Shown: positions 1-9,032, numbered from the stretch's first letter. The stretch: DNA of 64,000 nt from Pedobacter sp. PACM 27299 (GCF_001412655.1 NZ_CP012996.1:4650001-4714000), one strand, 5' to 3'. Numbers and translations: made by a program. The notes: generated from the letters alone by a model not told the origin.

Positions 1-1448
1 CCGCAGTTAGTGAATCCGGGTTTATCTTCTCTTTTGAGCAAGATAAAAGCGTACTGGATCTATTAAAAGAACAGGATAATTTCGAGGAAATCATGGGTTC
101 GGAGAAATTCAAATCCCTGCAGTCTTTAAAAAATGGGGTATTATCCTCGCCTGCTTTAAATGCCCTGACGCAAAAACAAATGGTGTATCTGGCCATCCTT
201 CCCGGGAAGGGAAAGGCCCTGGATTTTGTCCTCAGCACACAGAGCGATAAAGACATCAGCAAGATACAACTGTTTCAGGCTTTAAAAATGGCTGCTATTC
301 AGATAGACAGCATTGCCGGTCAGACCAAATTAACTTTGGCCGACAGCAGTATTTTTTATCTAGGGATCAAAGATCATTTGATCCTGCTGTCCAATCGCCC
401 CGAACCTATCAAAACCATATTGACGAAAACTTATGATAAAAAGGACGAAGCCTTTGTGGACTACATTAAATCGGGCAGTAAATTGTCTAAAAATAGCCTG
501 GCGCAGCTGTATATCAATTTCAACCGGATTCCGGCATTGCTTCAACCAATTGTTCCAGGAAAATTGAATGGCGAACTTTCAATCCTGGCTCATCAGGATG
601 CCTTTGCACTATTAACTTACAACTACAGTAAAGAAAGGGTTCTTTTTACAGGAACTACTCAAATCAATACCTCAGACAGTTATTACCAATTATTTTCGGA
701 GGAAAATCCTCAAAAGATGAGCATCCAGAATATTTTACCGGAACGCACGGCTAATTACAGCATATATGCTCTGGATAAATATGACCCATGGCTTAAAAAG
801 CTGGATCATTGGTTTAAGGAACATAAAGAGGAGCAGAAAAGAACAAAACTGGCAGCAGCCATCAATCAGAAATACCACTTAAACCTGGACCTGCTGTTTC
901 CGAAATACTTTCAAAATCAAATGATGACTTTTCAATTGAGTACCGGAGAAAAACTTGGCGCGATTAACCTGAGTAATGGGGACAAATTAGATCAGCTGCT
1001 CATTGATTTAAGCGAAGACTACTCCGAAGACCTTAAACTGTTTAAAGAACCAGATCTGCTGTACACTTATTTCGGGATGCCTTTTCAGTCCTTCAAAAAA
1101 CCGTATTACCTGATCATCGATAATTACCTGGTTTTCGCCAATAACGCCGCTACTTTACAATCTTTCTTAAATGATTACAGGGCGAATAAACTACTGATCA
1201 ATACGCCGGCCTTCATCCATCTGAACAACCAATTGCCAAATAATTCCAACCTTAATTTTTATATAGACCATCAGAATTCCCACAATTTATTGGCAAAAAA
1301 TATTTATCTACCATTTTTCAATCAGCTAAATACCGAAAAAGCATTAAAAAATTATGAGTCTTTTGTATATCAATTGACTGGAGATCACGGGAAATTTCAA
1401 ACCAATCTGCTTATAAACAAATTTATACCGGCTGAAAAAGATTTCTAA
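1..1448 (+). CDS. Uncharacterised protein, 5' end outside window
   Basis: The reading frame is open from base 3, so the gene begins before the window. The ATG at 93 is probably internal, because in-frame residues before it (AVSESGFIFSFEQDKSVL) look like continuous protein. At least 480 residues are visible. They are rich in alternating hydrophobic and polar strands, with Asn/Lys/Leu-rich loops and no recognisable catalytic motif. The general look resembles large Bacteroidota proteins of the DUF3352 type, but I cannot assign it firmly. The next gene, an outer-membrane-type protein, follows after 55 bases on the same strand and may be cotranscribed. Confidence 0.75.
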   Translation, partial: AVSESGFIFSFEQDKSVLDLLKEQDNFEEIMGSEKFKSLQSLKNGVLSSPALNALTQKQMVYLAILPGKGKALDFVLSTQSDKDISKIQLFQALKMAAIQIDSIAGQTKLTLADSSIFYLGIKDHLILLSNRPEPIKTILTKTYDKKDEAFVDYIKSGSKLSKNSLAQLYINFNRIPALLQPIVPGKLNGELSILAHQDAFALLTYNYSKERVLFTGTTQINTSDSYYQLFSEENPQKMSIQNILPERTANYSIYALDKYDPWLKKLDHWFKEHKEEQKRTKLAAAINQKYHLNLDLLFPKYFQNQMMTFQLSTGEKLGAINLSNGDKLDQLLIDLSEDYSEDLKLFKEPDLLYTYFGMPFQSFKKPYYLIIDNYLVFANNAATLQSFLNDYRANKLLINTPAFIHLNNQLPNNSNLNFYIDHQNSHNLLAKNIYLPFFNQLNTEKALKNYESFVYQLTGDHGKFQTNLLINKFIPAEKDF

Positions 1449-1503
1449 TATTCTCACCATAAATCATTAATAATCATCAAGTTTGTTAAGCAAATAACAA
1501 TAT

Positions 1504-2907
1504 GTGTTAAAAAAGGCGTTCTCCGTTTGTATCTTATTACTATTCGCCCTTCAGATAAAGGCGCAGCAATATGGTCTTTTCAATACAAAAACACTCTTTG
1601 ACGGTTTTGAGAACCCGGCTCAGAAAGTATTTACACTGGATTCATCCCGACAATACGCTTCGAACTTTTTCTTGCCTTATCTGGGGCTGAATGCAGCCAG
1701 TAAAGGCAATGGCAATTATATACGCAGGCTCATTACAGAAGGTTCCACCAATTCCAAAGATACTCCATTAGGAGGCAGTTTGAATACCATTTACCAGCAA
1801 AGCAATGCCTACCTCCTGACTTTAAAAATATTCAATTCTTATAAATATCAGAAAGAACTTGGCTTTTCCTGGCAGGTCAGAACCGATGCACTGGCCAAGT
1901 ATACCAATGAAAGTTTAATCATCATTGACGATCCTGACCGGCTAACCAATCAATCTTTCAGGGATGGTATTTTTAATGACAAAGGTTATGCGCAGAGTTA
2001 TCACCAGTTCAGTGTTACTTACCGCGAAAACTATACAAAAAGACTGGCTTTTGGCGCTAAATTAAGTCTGCTGAGCGGAACTAGTTACAACAAACTGAAC
2101 ATTAAAGAATCCGGAATAGACACTGATGGACCGGCAGGTACCGCTCATGCTATTTTCAAAGGTGCTTACCGCAGTACCTTTATAGATGTGGATGAATTGA
2201 GCAGCAATACCTTCATGCCTACTTTCAGAAATCCGGGTGCCTCGATCAGTTTAGGTACTTCTTACCAAAGTAAAAGCGGGTACTTCCTGATGGGAAATCT
2301 AAAAGACCTTGGATTCATCAGATGGAATAGTCAATCGTATTATAAGAATGTGAATGCAAAAATCCTGTTGGACGGCAGTCCTGGTGAGGATCAAAGGGTC
2401 AAAAATGAGATTACAAACGCCTTGACAAAAAACGCGGATACCGGGGGTTTTTACTCCGCAACCAATGCAAAAATAGATTTTATGGTTTCTAAAAGCTTCG
2501 GTGTATGGACGCCTTCTTTTATCGTATCTAAGAACCTGTTTTTTGAAGGTGGTGATGCGGTGATGGTCAATAAATTCAAGTACGATGGCTTTTCTGTAAC
2601 CGCCAGTCCTACTTATAATTTTCACAATTTATTTTACCTTGGGCTTCAAACCATGTATCAAACCCCAAACTTTGAAGTATTTCTGGGTTCAGATGACCTG
2701 CTGAAAACGACCAGTCAGGGGCAGGGCCTCATTAAAAAAGACGCCAGCATTGGTAAAGGCTATAACGGTGCTTCGGTATACCTGGGTGTTGGAATAAAGT
2801 TTGGTAATTTTGTAGAACATCCACAAAACAGCAGTACGATGCCAGGTATTGGAGAAGAATCACCAGGATTATTCAAACGCATTTTCAGTATCTTCTCTAA
2901 AAAGTAA
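1504..2907 (+). CDS. DUF5723-like secreted/outer-membrane protein
   Basis: A 467-residue protein with an N-terminal signal peptide (hydrophobic segment ILLLFALQ then IKAQQ, residues about 5-22). The rest is Gly/Asn/aromatic-rich beta-strand sequence typical of Bacteroidota outer-membrane barrels. The opening pattern after cleavage (YGLFNTKTLFDGFENPAQ) resembles DUF5723 proteins, which lack a known function. The start is GTG at 1504: the overlapping ATG at 1502 runs straight into a stop, and no other start preserves the signal peptide. It ends 30 bases before the convergent tsaB gene. Family assignment is from memory of sequence style. Confidence 0.7.
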   Translation: MLKKAFSVCILLLFALQIKAQQYGLFNTKTLFDGFENPAQKVFTLDSSRQYASNFFLPYLGLNAASKGNGNYIRRLITEGSTNSKDTPLGGSLNTIYQQSNAYLLTLKIFNSYKYQKELGFSWQVRTDALAKYTNESLIIIDDPDRLTNQSFRDGIFNDKGYAQSYHQFSVTYRENYTKRLAFGAKLSLLSGTSYNKLNIKESGIDTDGPAGTAHAIFKGAYRSTFIDVDELSSNTFMPTFRNPGASISLGTSYQSKSGYFLMGNLKDLGFIRWNSQSYYKNVNAKILLDGSPGEDQRVKNEITNALTKNADTGGFYSATNAKIDFMVSKSFGVWTPSFIVSKNLFFEGGDAVMVNKFKYDGFSVTASPTYNFHNLFYLGLQTMYQTPNFEVFLGSDDLLKTTSQGQGLIKKDASIGKGYNGASVYLGVGIKFGNFVEHPQNSSTMPGIGEESPGLFKRIFSIFSKK

Positions 2908-2937
2908 CTATTTTACTTTTCCCGGAAAACAACTATT

Positions 2938-3630
2938 CTATTTTTTCTTGGGTGTAGTTAATACGAAATCCTTTAGATAAAAGGGTTCAAAATAAGCCAC
3001 ATCTTCAAACTTACCTTGTGTATAAGCCTGCATGGCCAGCTGGCTCATGTTGCCTGCTGAGTTATAATTGGTAATAGAAAAATGCGCATTTTCATGTGTT
3101 AATGTTACTGCGCATTTTGCGGCACCGTCGCCAATAAAGGTAACCGGGTTTGCCGTTAATAAGCTTTCAAAGCTTTGTTCATCAATAATTTTCGCTTCTA
3201 CAGGGGATACGTAATCCAGTTGCGCATCAAAAACTGCAGTGAACACTTCCATTCTTCTGGCATCTATCATAGCGCAGATCAACCCTTCATGAGCTGGCTC
3301 GGCTTTCAAAAAACCTTCTGCCATCATTTGTAAAGTATCAATTGCAATCAGAGGCTTGTCTAATGCAAAGCATAATCCTTTTGCCGTAGACACTCCAATT
3401 CTTAATCCGGTATAAGAACCTGGCCCTTTACTTACTGCAATCGCATCCAGCTCAGAGAACTTTAATCCTGCAGTATCCATGACTGATTGAATGAATAGCG
3501 TAAGGCTTCCCGCATGAATATTACTGGCCATTTCTTCTTTCAGGGCAATGGTTTTCCCATCCTGAGAGATAGCGGCAGAACAAACTTGTGTAGCGGTTTC
3601 GATTTGAAGTATGGTAATCATCGGGTTCAA
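2938..3630 (-). CDS. tsaB: tRNA threonylcarbamoyladenosine biosynthesis protein TsaB
   Basis: A 230-residue member of the ASKHA/Kae1-YgjD family. TsaB is the non-catalytic partner of TsaD in making N6-threonylcarbamoyladenosine at position 37 of ANN-decoding tRNAs. Visible signatures are the N-terminal strand ITILQIETATQVCSAAIS and the hallmark SKGPGSYTGLRIG with downstream KGL (residues about 66-85). The true start may be the second methionine three codons in. It is the last gene of the minus-strand run rpmH-rnpA-yidD-tsaB, 15 bases after yidD. Length is normal for the family. Confidence 0.95.
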   Translation of the reverse strand: MNPMITILQIETATQVCSAAISQDGKTIALKEEMASNIHAGSLTLFIQSVMDTAGLKFSELDAIAVSKGPGSYTGLRIGVSTAKGLCFALDKPLIAIDTLQMMAEGFLKAEPAHEGLICAMIDARRMEVFTAVFDAQLDYVSPVEAKIIDEQSFESLLTANPVTFIGDGAAKCAVTLTHENAHFSITNYNSAGNMSQLAMQAYTQGKFEDVAYFEPFYLKDFVLTTPKKK

Positions 3631-3645
3631 TATAAATATTCAGGA

Positions 3646-3879
3646 TTAAGGAACAGGATCATGGCCATGTGCGCCCCAAGGGTGACAACGGCCAATCCGC
3701 TTCAAAGTTAACCATCCTCCTTTAAAAGGTCCATGTTTTTTTATCGCTTCTATTCCATATTGGGAACAGGTAGGCGTAAAACGACAATTGGCACCTAATA
3801 ACGGCGATATAAACCATTGATATAGCTTAATCAGTCCTAAAAAGAACCAACCGATCACCAGTTTAATTGCCCGGATCAT
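3646..3879 (-). CDS. yidD: Membrane protein insertion efficiency factor YidD
   Basis: A 77-residue protein with the full YidD signature: an amphipathic N-terminal helix ([25 protein letters not shown]), then the conserved Cys/Pro block [19 protein letters not shown] and the C-terminal RIGRCHPWG. YidD sits at the cytoplasmic membrane and helps YidC-dependent insertion. The gene overlaps the 3' end of rnpA by 17 bases, the classical rpmH-rnpA-yidD order, which implies translational coupling. Confidence 0.96.
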   Translation of the reverse strand: MIRAIKLVIGWFFLGLIKLYQWFISPLLGANCRFTPTCSQYGIEAIKKHGPFKGGWLTLKRIGRCHPWGAHGHDPVP

Positions 3880-4258
3880 TTTTGATATTGCCGATTAACC
3901 TTTTCAAAGCAGCTTCCATTTTTTTCTCTAAGAAAGAGAACTCATAGATCTTCTTACCTACATATTGAATAGAAAAGATCAAAAGCTTTTCTGAATCTTC
4001 CAATGATGGATAGAGTGCTATGTTCTTTTGCAAACGGTATACCTCACGAATCCGCCTCTTGATCAAATTCCTGTCGACCGCCCTTTTGAAGCGTTTCTTA
4101 GGGGCATTGATCACTACCTGAGCAGGGAAACTATGCGGCACATCTACAAAATGATAGGAAATGCGGAATGGGTATAATAAAAAAGAAGAACCGTCTTTAA
4201 ATAGCAGATCTAAAAGTTTTCTACTACATAACCGTTCTTCTTTATTAAATGTGTTCAT
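3863..4258 (-). CDS. rnpA: Ribonuclease P protein component
   Basis: A 131-residue RnpA from the ATG at 4258 ([20 protein letters not shown]). A longer reading to 4300 exists, but its 14 extra residues do not fit the family. The diagnostic RNR segment [17 protein letters not shown] lies near residues 56-72 and binds the P RNA. The protein cooperates with the RNA subunit (not in this window) to remove tRNA 5' leaders. It follows rpmH by 63 bases and overlaps yidD, so the three genes form the conserved operon. Unlike in many bacteria, dnaA is not adjacent, at least on the sequenced side. Confidence 0.96.
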   Translation of the reverse strand: MNTFNKEERLCSRKLLDLLFKDGSSFLLYPFRISYHFVDVPHSFPAQVVINAPKKRFKRAVDRNLIKRRIREVYRLQKNIALYPSLEDSEKLLIFSIQYVGKKIYEFSFLEKKMEAALKRLIGNIKNDPGN

Positions 4259-4321
4259 GTTTTTGATCGCAAATTTGCAGATATTGTGATCTGCTAACAC
4301 TTATTGTGCTGCAATCAAAAA

Positions 4322-4480
4322 TTATGCTTTGTGACGACGTTCGTCAGAAACTGATAGCTTACTTCTTCCTTTTGCACGACGAGAAGCTAATACTCTTCTA
4401 CCGTTTGCTGTAGCCATTCTTTCGCGGAAGCCGTGTTTGTTTCTTCTCTTTCTTTGCGAAGGTTGGAATGTTCTTTTCAT
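4322..4480 (-). CDS. rpmH: 50S ribosomal protein L34
   Basis: A short 52-codon gene read directly from the minus strand. The protein starts [19 protein letters not shown], continues with the invariant [20 protein letters not shown] block and ends ERRHKA. This is a complete and typical L34 with a slightly extended C-terminus, as in other Bacteroidota. It heads the rpmH-rnpA-yidD-tsaB run. The 109 bases between it and the upstream response-regulator gene hold only AT-rich sequence, presumably its promoter. Confidence 0.97.
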   Translation of the reverse strand: MKRTFQPSQRKRRNKHGFRERMATANGRRVLASRRAKGRSKLSVSDERRHKA

Positions 4481-4589
4481 AACTGTATTATATCTTAGAC
4501 TATTTTTTTAAATAAGAGGTGCAAATATAGCTTGATTTTATTTTAATTGCAAATAGAATTCAAGGTAGTTTTCATTTTTCCTTAAAATC

Positions 4590-5327
4590 TTACAAGCCAA
4601 GCGCTGCTTTAAGCTTAATATAGCCCGTTTTACTTACCGGAAGCCATATATCAGATTTTAAAAGAACAATATAACTGTCCTTTTCTTTCAGTTCTATTTT
4701 TGTCACCTGGGCCAAATTTATGATATATGATCGATGAATACGAATAAATTGTGAAGATTCTAACGTTTGTTCAAAAAAGCTCATCGTCTTATTCTTATGA
4801 AAAACGCCTTCAGTGGTACTTAACTTCACATAATCATCGTCTGCTTCGAGGTAATGAATATCTGCCACGGCGATGATTTTTATGATGCCATTCTTCTTTA
4901 CCACTACCCTATTCTGCTGCGCAGGATTCAATGCGGCCGAATCCAGCAGTTCTCTGCTGTACTGTTCCGTTTGATTTAAGCGGGCAGGAAGTTTTTGTAT
5001 CGCCATGTCGAACCGACTTTTTTCTATAGGCTTCAGCAGGTAATCTACCGCATTTACTTCAAAAGCTTTAATTGCATACTCATCAAATGCGGTGGTAAAA
5101 ATGACTGCAGGATGCTGCTCTACCAGTTCCAGCATCTCAAAGCCATTGATCTTGGGCATTTGAATGTCCAGGAAGATAAAGTCCGGCTGGTGCTGTGTAA
5201 TCGCTTTAATCCCCTCAAAGCCATCACTGCATTCCGCCACTACCTCAATATCGGGAAAGTTGCTCAGATAATGCTTCACTACGTCCCTGGCCAGGGACTC
5301 ATCATCTATTAAAATAGTTCTCATCAT
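4590..5327 (-). CDS. LytTR-family response regulator
   Basis: A 245-residue regulator with an N-terminal CheY-like receiver (acidic pair DDE near residue 8, phospho-acceptor in FLDIQMPKINGFEML near residue 54, Lys in YLLKPIEK near residue 100). It has a C-terminal LytTR DNA-binding domain (about 140-245; IHYLEADDDYVKLST and IRIHRSYIINL). Its start overlaps the end of the histidine-kinase gene by four bases (ATGA), so the two are translationally coupled and form a LytS/LytR-type pair. Targets are unknown. The LiaF-like gene just upstream in the same run suggests an envelope-related output. Confidence 0.93.
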   Translation of the reverse strand: MMRTILIDDESLARDVVKHYLSNFPDIEVVAECSDGFEGIKAITQHQPDFIFLDIQMPKINGFEMLELVEQHPAVIFTTAFDEYAIKAFEVNAVDYLLKPIEKSRFDMAIQKLPARLNQTEQYSRELLDSAALNPAQQNRVVVKKNGIIKIIAVADIHYLEADDDYVKLSTTEGVFHKNKTMSFFEQTLESSQFIRIHRSYIINLAQVTKIELKEKDSYIVLLKSDIWLPVSKTGYIKLKAALGL

Positions 5328-6367
5328 TGGTTCTGAGGTATTTTTAGGGTGGTTATATATATATTATCTTTTGTCGCCTTGGTTTGGAGCAATTGCTCAT
5401 CCCCAAACAACAGGTATAACCTGCGCTTAATCGCTGATAATCCAAATCCAGTACCACCTGTGGCCCTCATTTCCGGATCAAAAGGATTCTGCACAGTAAT
5501 TACCAGCTTGTTATTTTCTACTTTTACGAAGATCGAAATCGTAATGGCAGCAGCAGTATTGTACAAACCAAATTTAATGGCATTTTCTACAATGGGCTGT
5601 AACAGTGTACCTGGCAGACATAAATCTAAGGTTTCTTCTTCAACATTTACATCAATATTTAATCGGTGACTAAAGCGTACTTTTTCAATATCTAGGTACA
5701 GTTGAATGTATTCCATTTCTTCGGCTACTTTTACCCAGATCTCATCGTCTCTTTTCAGATTCCCTCTTAAAAAAGAGGCTAGTTTCATAATCATTGTCCC
5801 AGCTTCTGTAGGATTCATAATGGTCAGCGCATATACAGAATTGAGACTATTGAAAAGAAAATGAGGCTGCAACTGATGGCGTAATTTATTCAATTCGGCT
5901 TCTTTACTGAGGTTTTGGGCAGTAAGCAGGCGCTCTTGTGTGGCCGATTGTTCTTCTAAACGGTACCATAAAATATTGGCTACCGCACACCAGGCCAGGA
6001 AAACAAAGACGATAATGAACCTTAAAATTAGCGAAAGCTGTAAAAAACTCCGGTAAGTCTGCGCATTAGCAAACAAATAAGAGAGGGATACATTACTGAT
6101 GAAAGTAATCAGTCCGGCGAGGATCAGTGTAATCACCAGCACAAACAAAATGGTTTCATTTTTCGGCTGGTAATAGCCCAGCATATTACTTAAAATCATG
6201 CAGGCAAGTACCAGCAAGCCATTTGTAACCAGGCTATCAGCAGCAGATATATACCAGTTAAAGTTTAAAGTATAATAGAAAAGCAGGACAAATACCGAGG
6301 TCCAGGCTACAAAAATAACCATGGCATATCGTTTAATATTCTTATTGGCTAGCGGTCTGTTGGTCAA
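5324..6367 (-). CDS. LytS-type sensor histidine kinase
   Basis: A 347-residue membrane kinase. About four transmembrane helices occupy residues 15-145, with no large periplasmic domain. A short linker follows, then the His_kinase phospho-acceptor region LRHQLQPHFLFNSLNSVYAL (His near residue 170) and an ATPase domain with N-box LLQPIVENAIKFGL and G-box GGTGFGLSAIKRRL. This architecture (His_kinase plus HATPase) always pairs with LytTR regulators, and the regulator gene follows with a 4-base overlap. The input is probably sensed in or near the membrane. Confidence 0.93.
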   Translation of the reverse strand: MTNRPLANKNIKRYAMVIFVAWTSVFVLLFYYTLNFNWYISAADSLVTNGLLVLACMILSNMLGYYQPKNETILFVLVITLILAGLITFISNVSLSYLFANAQTYRSFLQLSLILRFIIVFVFLAWCAVANILWYRLEEQSATQERLLTAQNLSKEAELNKLRHQLQPHFLFNSLNSVYALTIMNPTEAGTMIMKLASFLRGNLKRDDEIWVKVAEEMEYIQLYLDIEKVRFSHRLNIDVNVEEETLDLCLPGTLLQPIVENAIKFGLYNTAAAITISIFVKVENNKLVITVQNPFDPEMRATGGTGFGLSAIKRRLYLLFGDEQLLQTKATKDNIYITTLKIPQNQ

Positions 6368-6404
6368 AATAAAAGGAGTTTAACGTGGTGATTTGATATT
6401 ATAT

Positions 6405-7250
6405 TTAAAAATTCCGAATCTCCACCCCACCAAATAAGGCCATTCCGGTAATCTTAACAATCTTCGTTCCGCCATCTGAAAGGATAACTGGACCTCTTTT
6501 GTCTTCTATCCCACCAAAAATTGCCACCACTTCCGACTTCACTATCCAGCTTGATGGTATAATGATTTTAACACCTCCAAAAACAGCCACAATCTCCAGT
6601 ACAATTGCTCCTTCAAAATCTGCCTGTGTTAAATTTACATTACAGCCTCCAAAAACAGCCACCATCTCTCCACCTTTAAAATTTTTGGAATACACATGCG
6701 AATCTGTTCCACCGAAAACACATACCGCGGCGATCACATCATTTTCATCTACCCAGCCAGCCTGATCAGTTTTTGGCTCTTCTATATCCAGCTCTTCTGC
6801 CTCAGTACCCTGCGCTGCTGTATTTAAACCATCATCTGAATCTGCAGCAGCGGATTGATTTGCAAAAGCGCCATCTGTAAAGTTGGCTTGTTTCTTTTTC
6901 CATTTCGGGTTATTTAGTCTACTGGGCTTAGGTCTAAAGATCAGGTACAACCCCATGATGATAAAGGCCATTGCGAAAAAATATTTAGACATATTAGCGT
7001 CTGTAATGCGCTGCAGTGTAAAAAATGCACCTACTAAAAACATGGCCAGCCATCCGCCGCCCTGAAAATTCTTTTTATAACCAATCAGCAGACCGATGAC
7101 CATTAAAATCGTATGCCAGCTCAGCAGCCAACCCGGGAGCTGGAGACCTATATTTTTCAATAGGAAGACCAATCCAAATACTAAAAGAAACAGCCCGGCC
7201 CAGATGCTGTTATTTTTTTTACCATCATTCCACTTTTCCATCGTGCTCAA
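6405..7250 (-). CDS. LiaF-like membrane protein (DUF5668/DUF2154 type)
   Basis: A 281-residue protein. The N-terminal half holds four or so transmembrane helices (IWAGLFLLVFGLVFLL; TILMVIGLLIGY; WLAMFLVGAFF; YFFAMAFIIMGLYLIF). An acidic, low-complexity linker follows (about 140-180). The soluble C-terminal part carries five VFGG/IFGG/LFGG turns spaced as a right-handed beta stack, as in LiaF-type cell-wall stress proteins. It lies 37 bases upstream of the kinase gene on the same strand, so it is probably the first gene of a three-gene operon. A role as sensor accessory for the LytTR system is inferred from LiaF biology, not shown here. Confidence 0.85.
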   Translation of the reverse strand: MSTMEKWNDGKKNNSIWAGLFLLVFGLVFLLKNIGLQLPGWLLSWHTILMVIGLLIGYKKNFQGGGWLAMFLVGAFFTLQRITDANMSKYFFAMAFIIMGLYLIFRPKPSRLNNPKWKKKQANFTDGAFANQSAAADSDDGLNTAAQGTEAEELDIEEPKTDQAGWVDENDVIAAVCVFGGTDSHVYSKNFKGGEMVAVFGGCNVNLTQADFEGAIVLEIVAVFGGVKIIIPSSWIVKSEVVAIFGGIEDKRGPVILSDGGTKIVKITGMALFGGVEIRNF

Positions 7251-7373
7251 TTTATTCGTTTAATCTATGTGTTTTCTACTCAAATGTAGCAGATCAGTCG
7301 CCATTTAAAAAGCCTAATTACTCCGGATGATGATAATGGTCGGTAAAGCCCCATTTTTTATCGGTAAAAATTA

Positions 7374-7405
7374 TTCGTTAATTTGGAATAATTCTAATTA
7401 ACGAA
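7374..7405. promoter_or_regulatory. Perfect 10-bp inverted repeat in the chaN-like leader
   Basis: TTCGTTAATT at 7374-7383 is matched by AATTAACGAA at 7396-7405, with a 12-base spacer, ending 16 bases before the ATG at 7422. Two TCGGTAAA copies precede it (from 7340 and 7361). It could be an operator for a dimeric regulator or a leader hairpin. Because ChaN-like proteins are often iron-linked, an iron-responsive site is possible, but it does not match a canonical Fur box. Confidence 0.5.
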
Positions 7406-7421
7406 CAAACAAGTAACACCC

Positions 7422-8291
7422 ATGAAAAAAATATTCGCTGCACTGATGTGCATTTTACCCCTACTATCCCTTGCTCAAGCACCAAAAGCACACTACAAAG
7501 TTTATGATGTAAAAAAACAAAAGCTCATCCAGTTGGAGGAGATCATCAGCAATATGAAAGATGTCGATGTATTATTTTTCGGCGAAGAGCACAACGATTC
7601 TATTGGTCACCAGTTAGAACTTGAGCTGTTTCAAAAGCTCAGCGGCAGCTACCCAAAAACAGCATTGAGCTTAGAGATGTTCCATACCGACGTTCAGCCG
7701 GTGATGGATGAATACCTGTTGGGGTTGATTTCCGAGAAAAACTTTGTCAAAGAAGCCAGAGTCTGGAAGAATTACGAGGACTATAAACCAATGATAGAAT
7801 ACGCAAAATCACATCATTTACTGGTCATCGCCGCCAACGCAGCCACCAGATATAGCAACGCAGTAAGTAAATCCGGCTTATCGGTACTGGATCAGTTCCC
7901 AAAAAGTTCCGATTCTTTTCTTCCACCTCTACCTGTAGATACGGCAACTGGAAAATATTATGAGAAGTTTATCGCCATGCTTGGCGGCCATGGCATGGGT
8001 ACCATGAAAATCTACCAAACACAAAACCTTTGGGATGCCACCATGTCCTGGTCTATTGCTAAATATATGAAAAGTAATAAAGCAGCAAAAGTTTTTCAGG
8101 TGAATGGCCGTTTCCATAGCGACGAACAATTGGGTACCCTGGCAAAATTGAAAACTCTCCTGCCGAAATTGAAAATGGTCAATATCTCCTGTTTTTCAGG
8201 CGAGGATTTCAGCACACCAGACTGGACGAAATACAGCCATCTTGGTGACTACATATTATTGACTGATCCTGCTGTTAAAAGAACCTTTTAA
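7422..8291 (+). CDS. ChaN-family (haem-binding/Tiki-superfamily) exported protein
   Basis: A 289-residue protein with a signal peptide (MKKIFAALMCILPLLSLAQA). The ChaN/DUF399 signature is VLFFGEEHNDSIGHQLELELF near residues 51-70, then ALSLEMFHTDVQPVMDEYL and later LGGHGMGTMKIYQTQNLWDATM (about 188-210). ChaN-like proteins bind haem or belong to the TraB/Tiki metallo-superfamily. The conserved Glu-Glu-His and Gly-Gly-His groups are present. It is monocistronic, preceded by the inverted repeat at 7374-7405 and followed by the repeat element at 8323-8478. The exact substrate is unknown. Confidence 0.88.
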   Translation: MKKIFAALMCILPLLSLAQAPKAHYKVYDVKKQKLIQLEEIISNMKDVDVLFFGEEHNDSIGHQLELELFQKLSGSYPKTALSLEMFHTDVQPVMDEYLLGLISEKNFVKEARVWKNYEDYKPMIEYAKSHHLLVIAANAATRYSNAVSKSGLSVLDQFPKSSDSFLPPLPVDTATGKYYEKFIAMLGGHGMGTMKIYQTQNLWDATMSWSIAKYMKSNKAAKVFQVNGRFHSDEQLGTLAKLKTLLPKLKMVNISCFSGEDFSTPDWTKYSHLGDYILLTDPAVKRTF

Positions 8292-8322
8292 ATCAAATTT
8301 TACAGCTCAAAAGGACAGCTAT

Positions 8323-8478
8323 ACTGTTCGGAAAGAGACCTGATGGCCTTTAGCCGCAGGAAGGGCTTCGGTTAGGGTTTGGATAGCAGAGACTAAGGCA
8401 ACCCTAGGCGAACCCTACACGAACCCTACGCAGTGCCTATTATAAGGCCGACCTCTTCCCGAACACTTCCCGAACAGT
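8323..8478. repeat. GC-rich nested inverted/direct repeat element
   Basis: This stretch is much more GC-rich than its surroundings. The ends are imperfect inverted repeats: ACTGTTCGGAA at 8323-8333 against TTCCCGAACAGT at 8467-8478, extended inward by AAGAG...GGCCTT against AAGGCC...CTCTT. The right end repeats CTTCCCGAACA twice in tandem. The middle holds three AACCCTA copies (8400-8430) and an opposing TTAGGGTTT (8372-8380). No coding frame fits. It looks like a foldable intergenic repeat (small non-autonomous element or structured RNA). Other copies would have to be sought elsewhere in the genome. Confidence 0.5.
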
Positions 8479-8526
8479 AACAGTAAAAATTCAATTTTTC
8501 TTATCTACGAGAATTTATCATTAAAA

Positions 8527-8568
8527 AACCCCTTAAATTGAACAAAAACTTATTCAATCTAAGGGGTT
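8527..8568. terminator. Hairpin terminator downstream of mscL and the chaN-like gene
   Basis: Arms 8527-8542 and 8553-8568 (AACCCCTTAAATTGAA against TTCAATCTAAGGGGTT) pair over 16 bases with one mismatch and a 10-base loop. Read on the minus strand it ends in six T residues, so it mainly terminates mscL. On the plus strand the tail is weaker. Confidence 0.8.
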
Positions 8569-8588
8569 GAGATTATTTTAAAAACAGC

Positions 8589-9032
8589 TTATTTGTTTCT
8601 CAGCAAATCGCGGATCTCTGTAAGTAATACTTGATCTTGAGTTGGTGCAGGAGCTGCAGCTGGTACTTCTTCTTGCTTTCTTTTCATTTTATTGATTGCT
8701 TTTACCATTAAGAAAATGATCATTGCAAGAATTAGGAAATTGATCACCTCTGTTGCAAAGTTTCCCCAGGCAAATACAGGACCTATTTTCCTGGCATCTT
8801 CAAGAGAAGCGGTAGGGTTAGTCGCTACAAATTCTCTCACCTTCGCACTCAGCGGGACATAGAAATTGACAAATCCCTTATCGCCAATCAGCAAACTGAT
8901 CGGAGGCATAATTAAGTCATTGACCAGGGAAGTCACAATCTTGCCGAAAGCCCCGCCAATAATTACACCGACAGCCAGGTCAATCACATTGCCTTTGACT
9001 GCAAATTCCTTAAATTCTTTTACAAAACTCAT
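8589..9032 (-). CDS. mscL: Large-conductance mechanosensitive channel
   Basis: A 147-residue MscL with the N-terminal [46 protein letters not shown] segment spanning TM1. A periplasmic loop, TM2 ([25 protein letters not shown]) and a charged cytoplasmic helix (about 128-147) follow. The homopentameric channel releases solutes upon hypo-osmotic shock. It is monocistronic, with a strong hairpin terminator 21 bases downstream. Length and topology are normal. Confidence 0.97.
   Translation of the reverse strand: MSFVKEFKEFAVKGNVIDLAVGVIIGGAFGKIVTSLVNDLIMPPISLLIGDKGFVNFYVPLSAKVREFVATNPTASLEDARKIGPVFAWGNFATEVINFLILAMIIFLMVKAINKMKRKQEEVPAAAPAPTQDQVLLTEIRDLLRNK

Noticed and set aside
6499..6765. Repetitive PPKTATI-type plus-strand frame
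   Set aside because: Its repeats are the antisense image of the FGG repeats in the LiaF-like protein.
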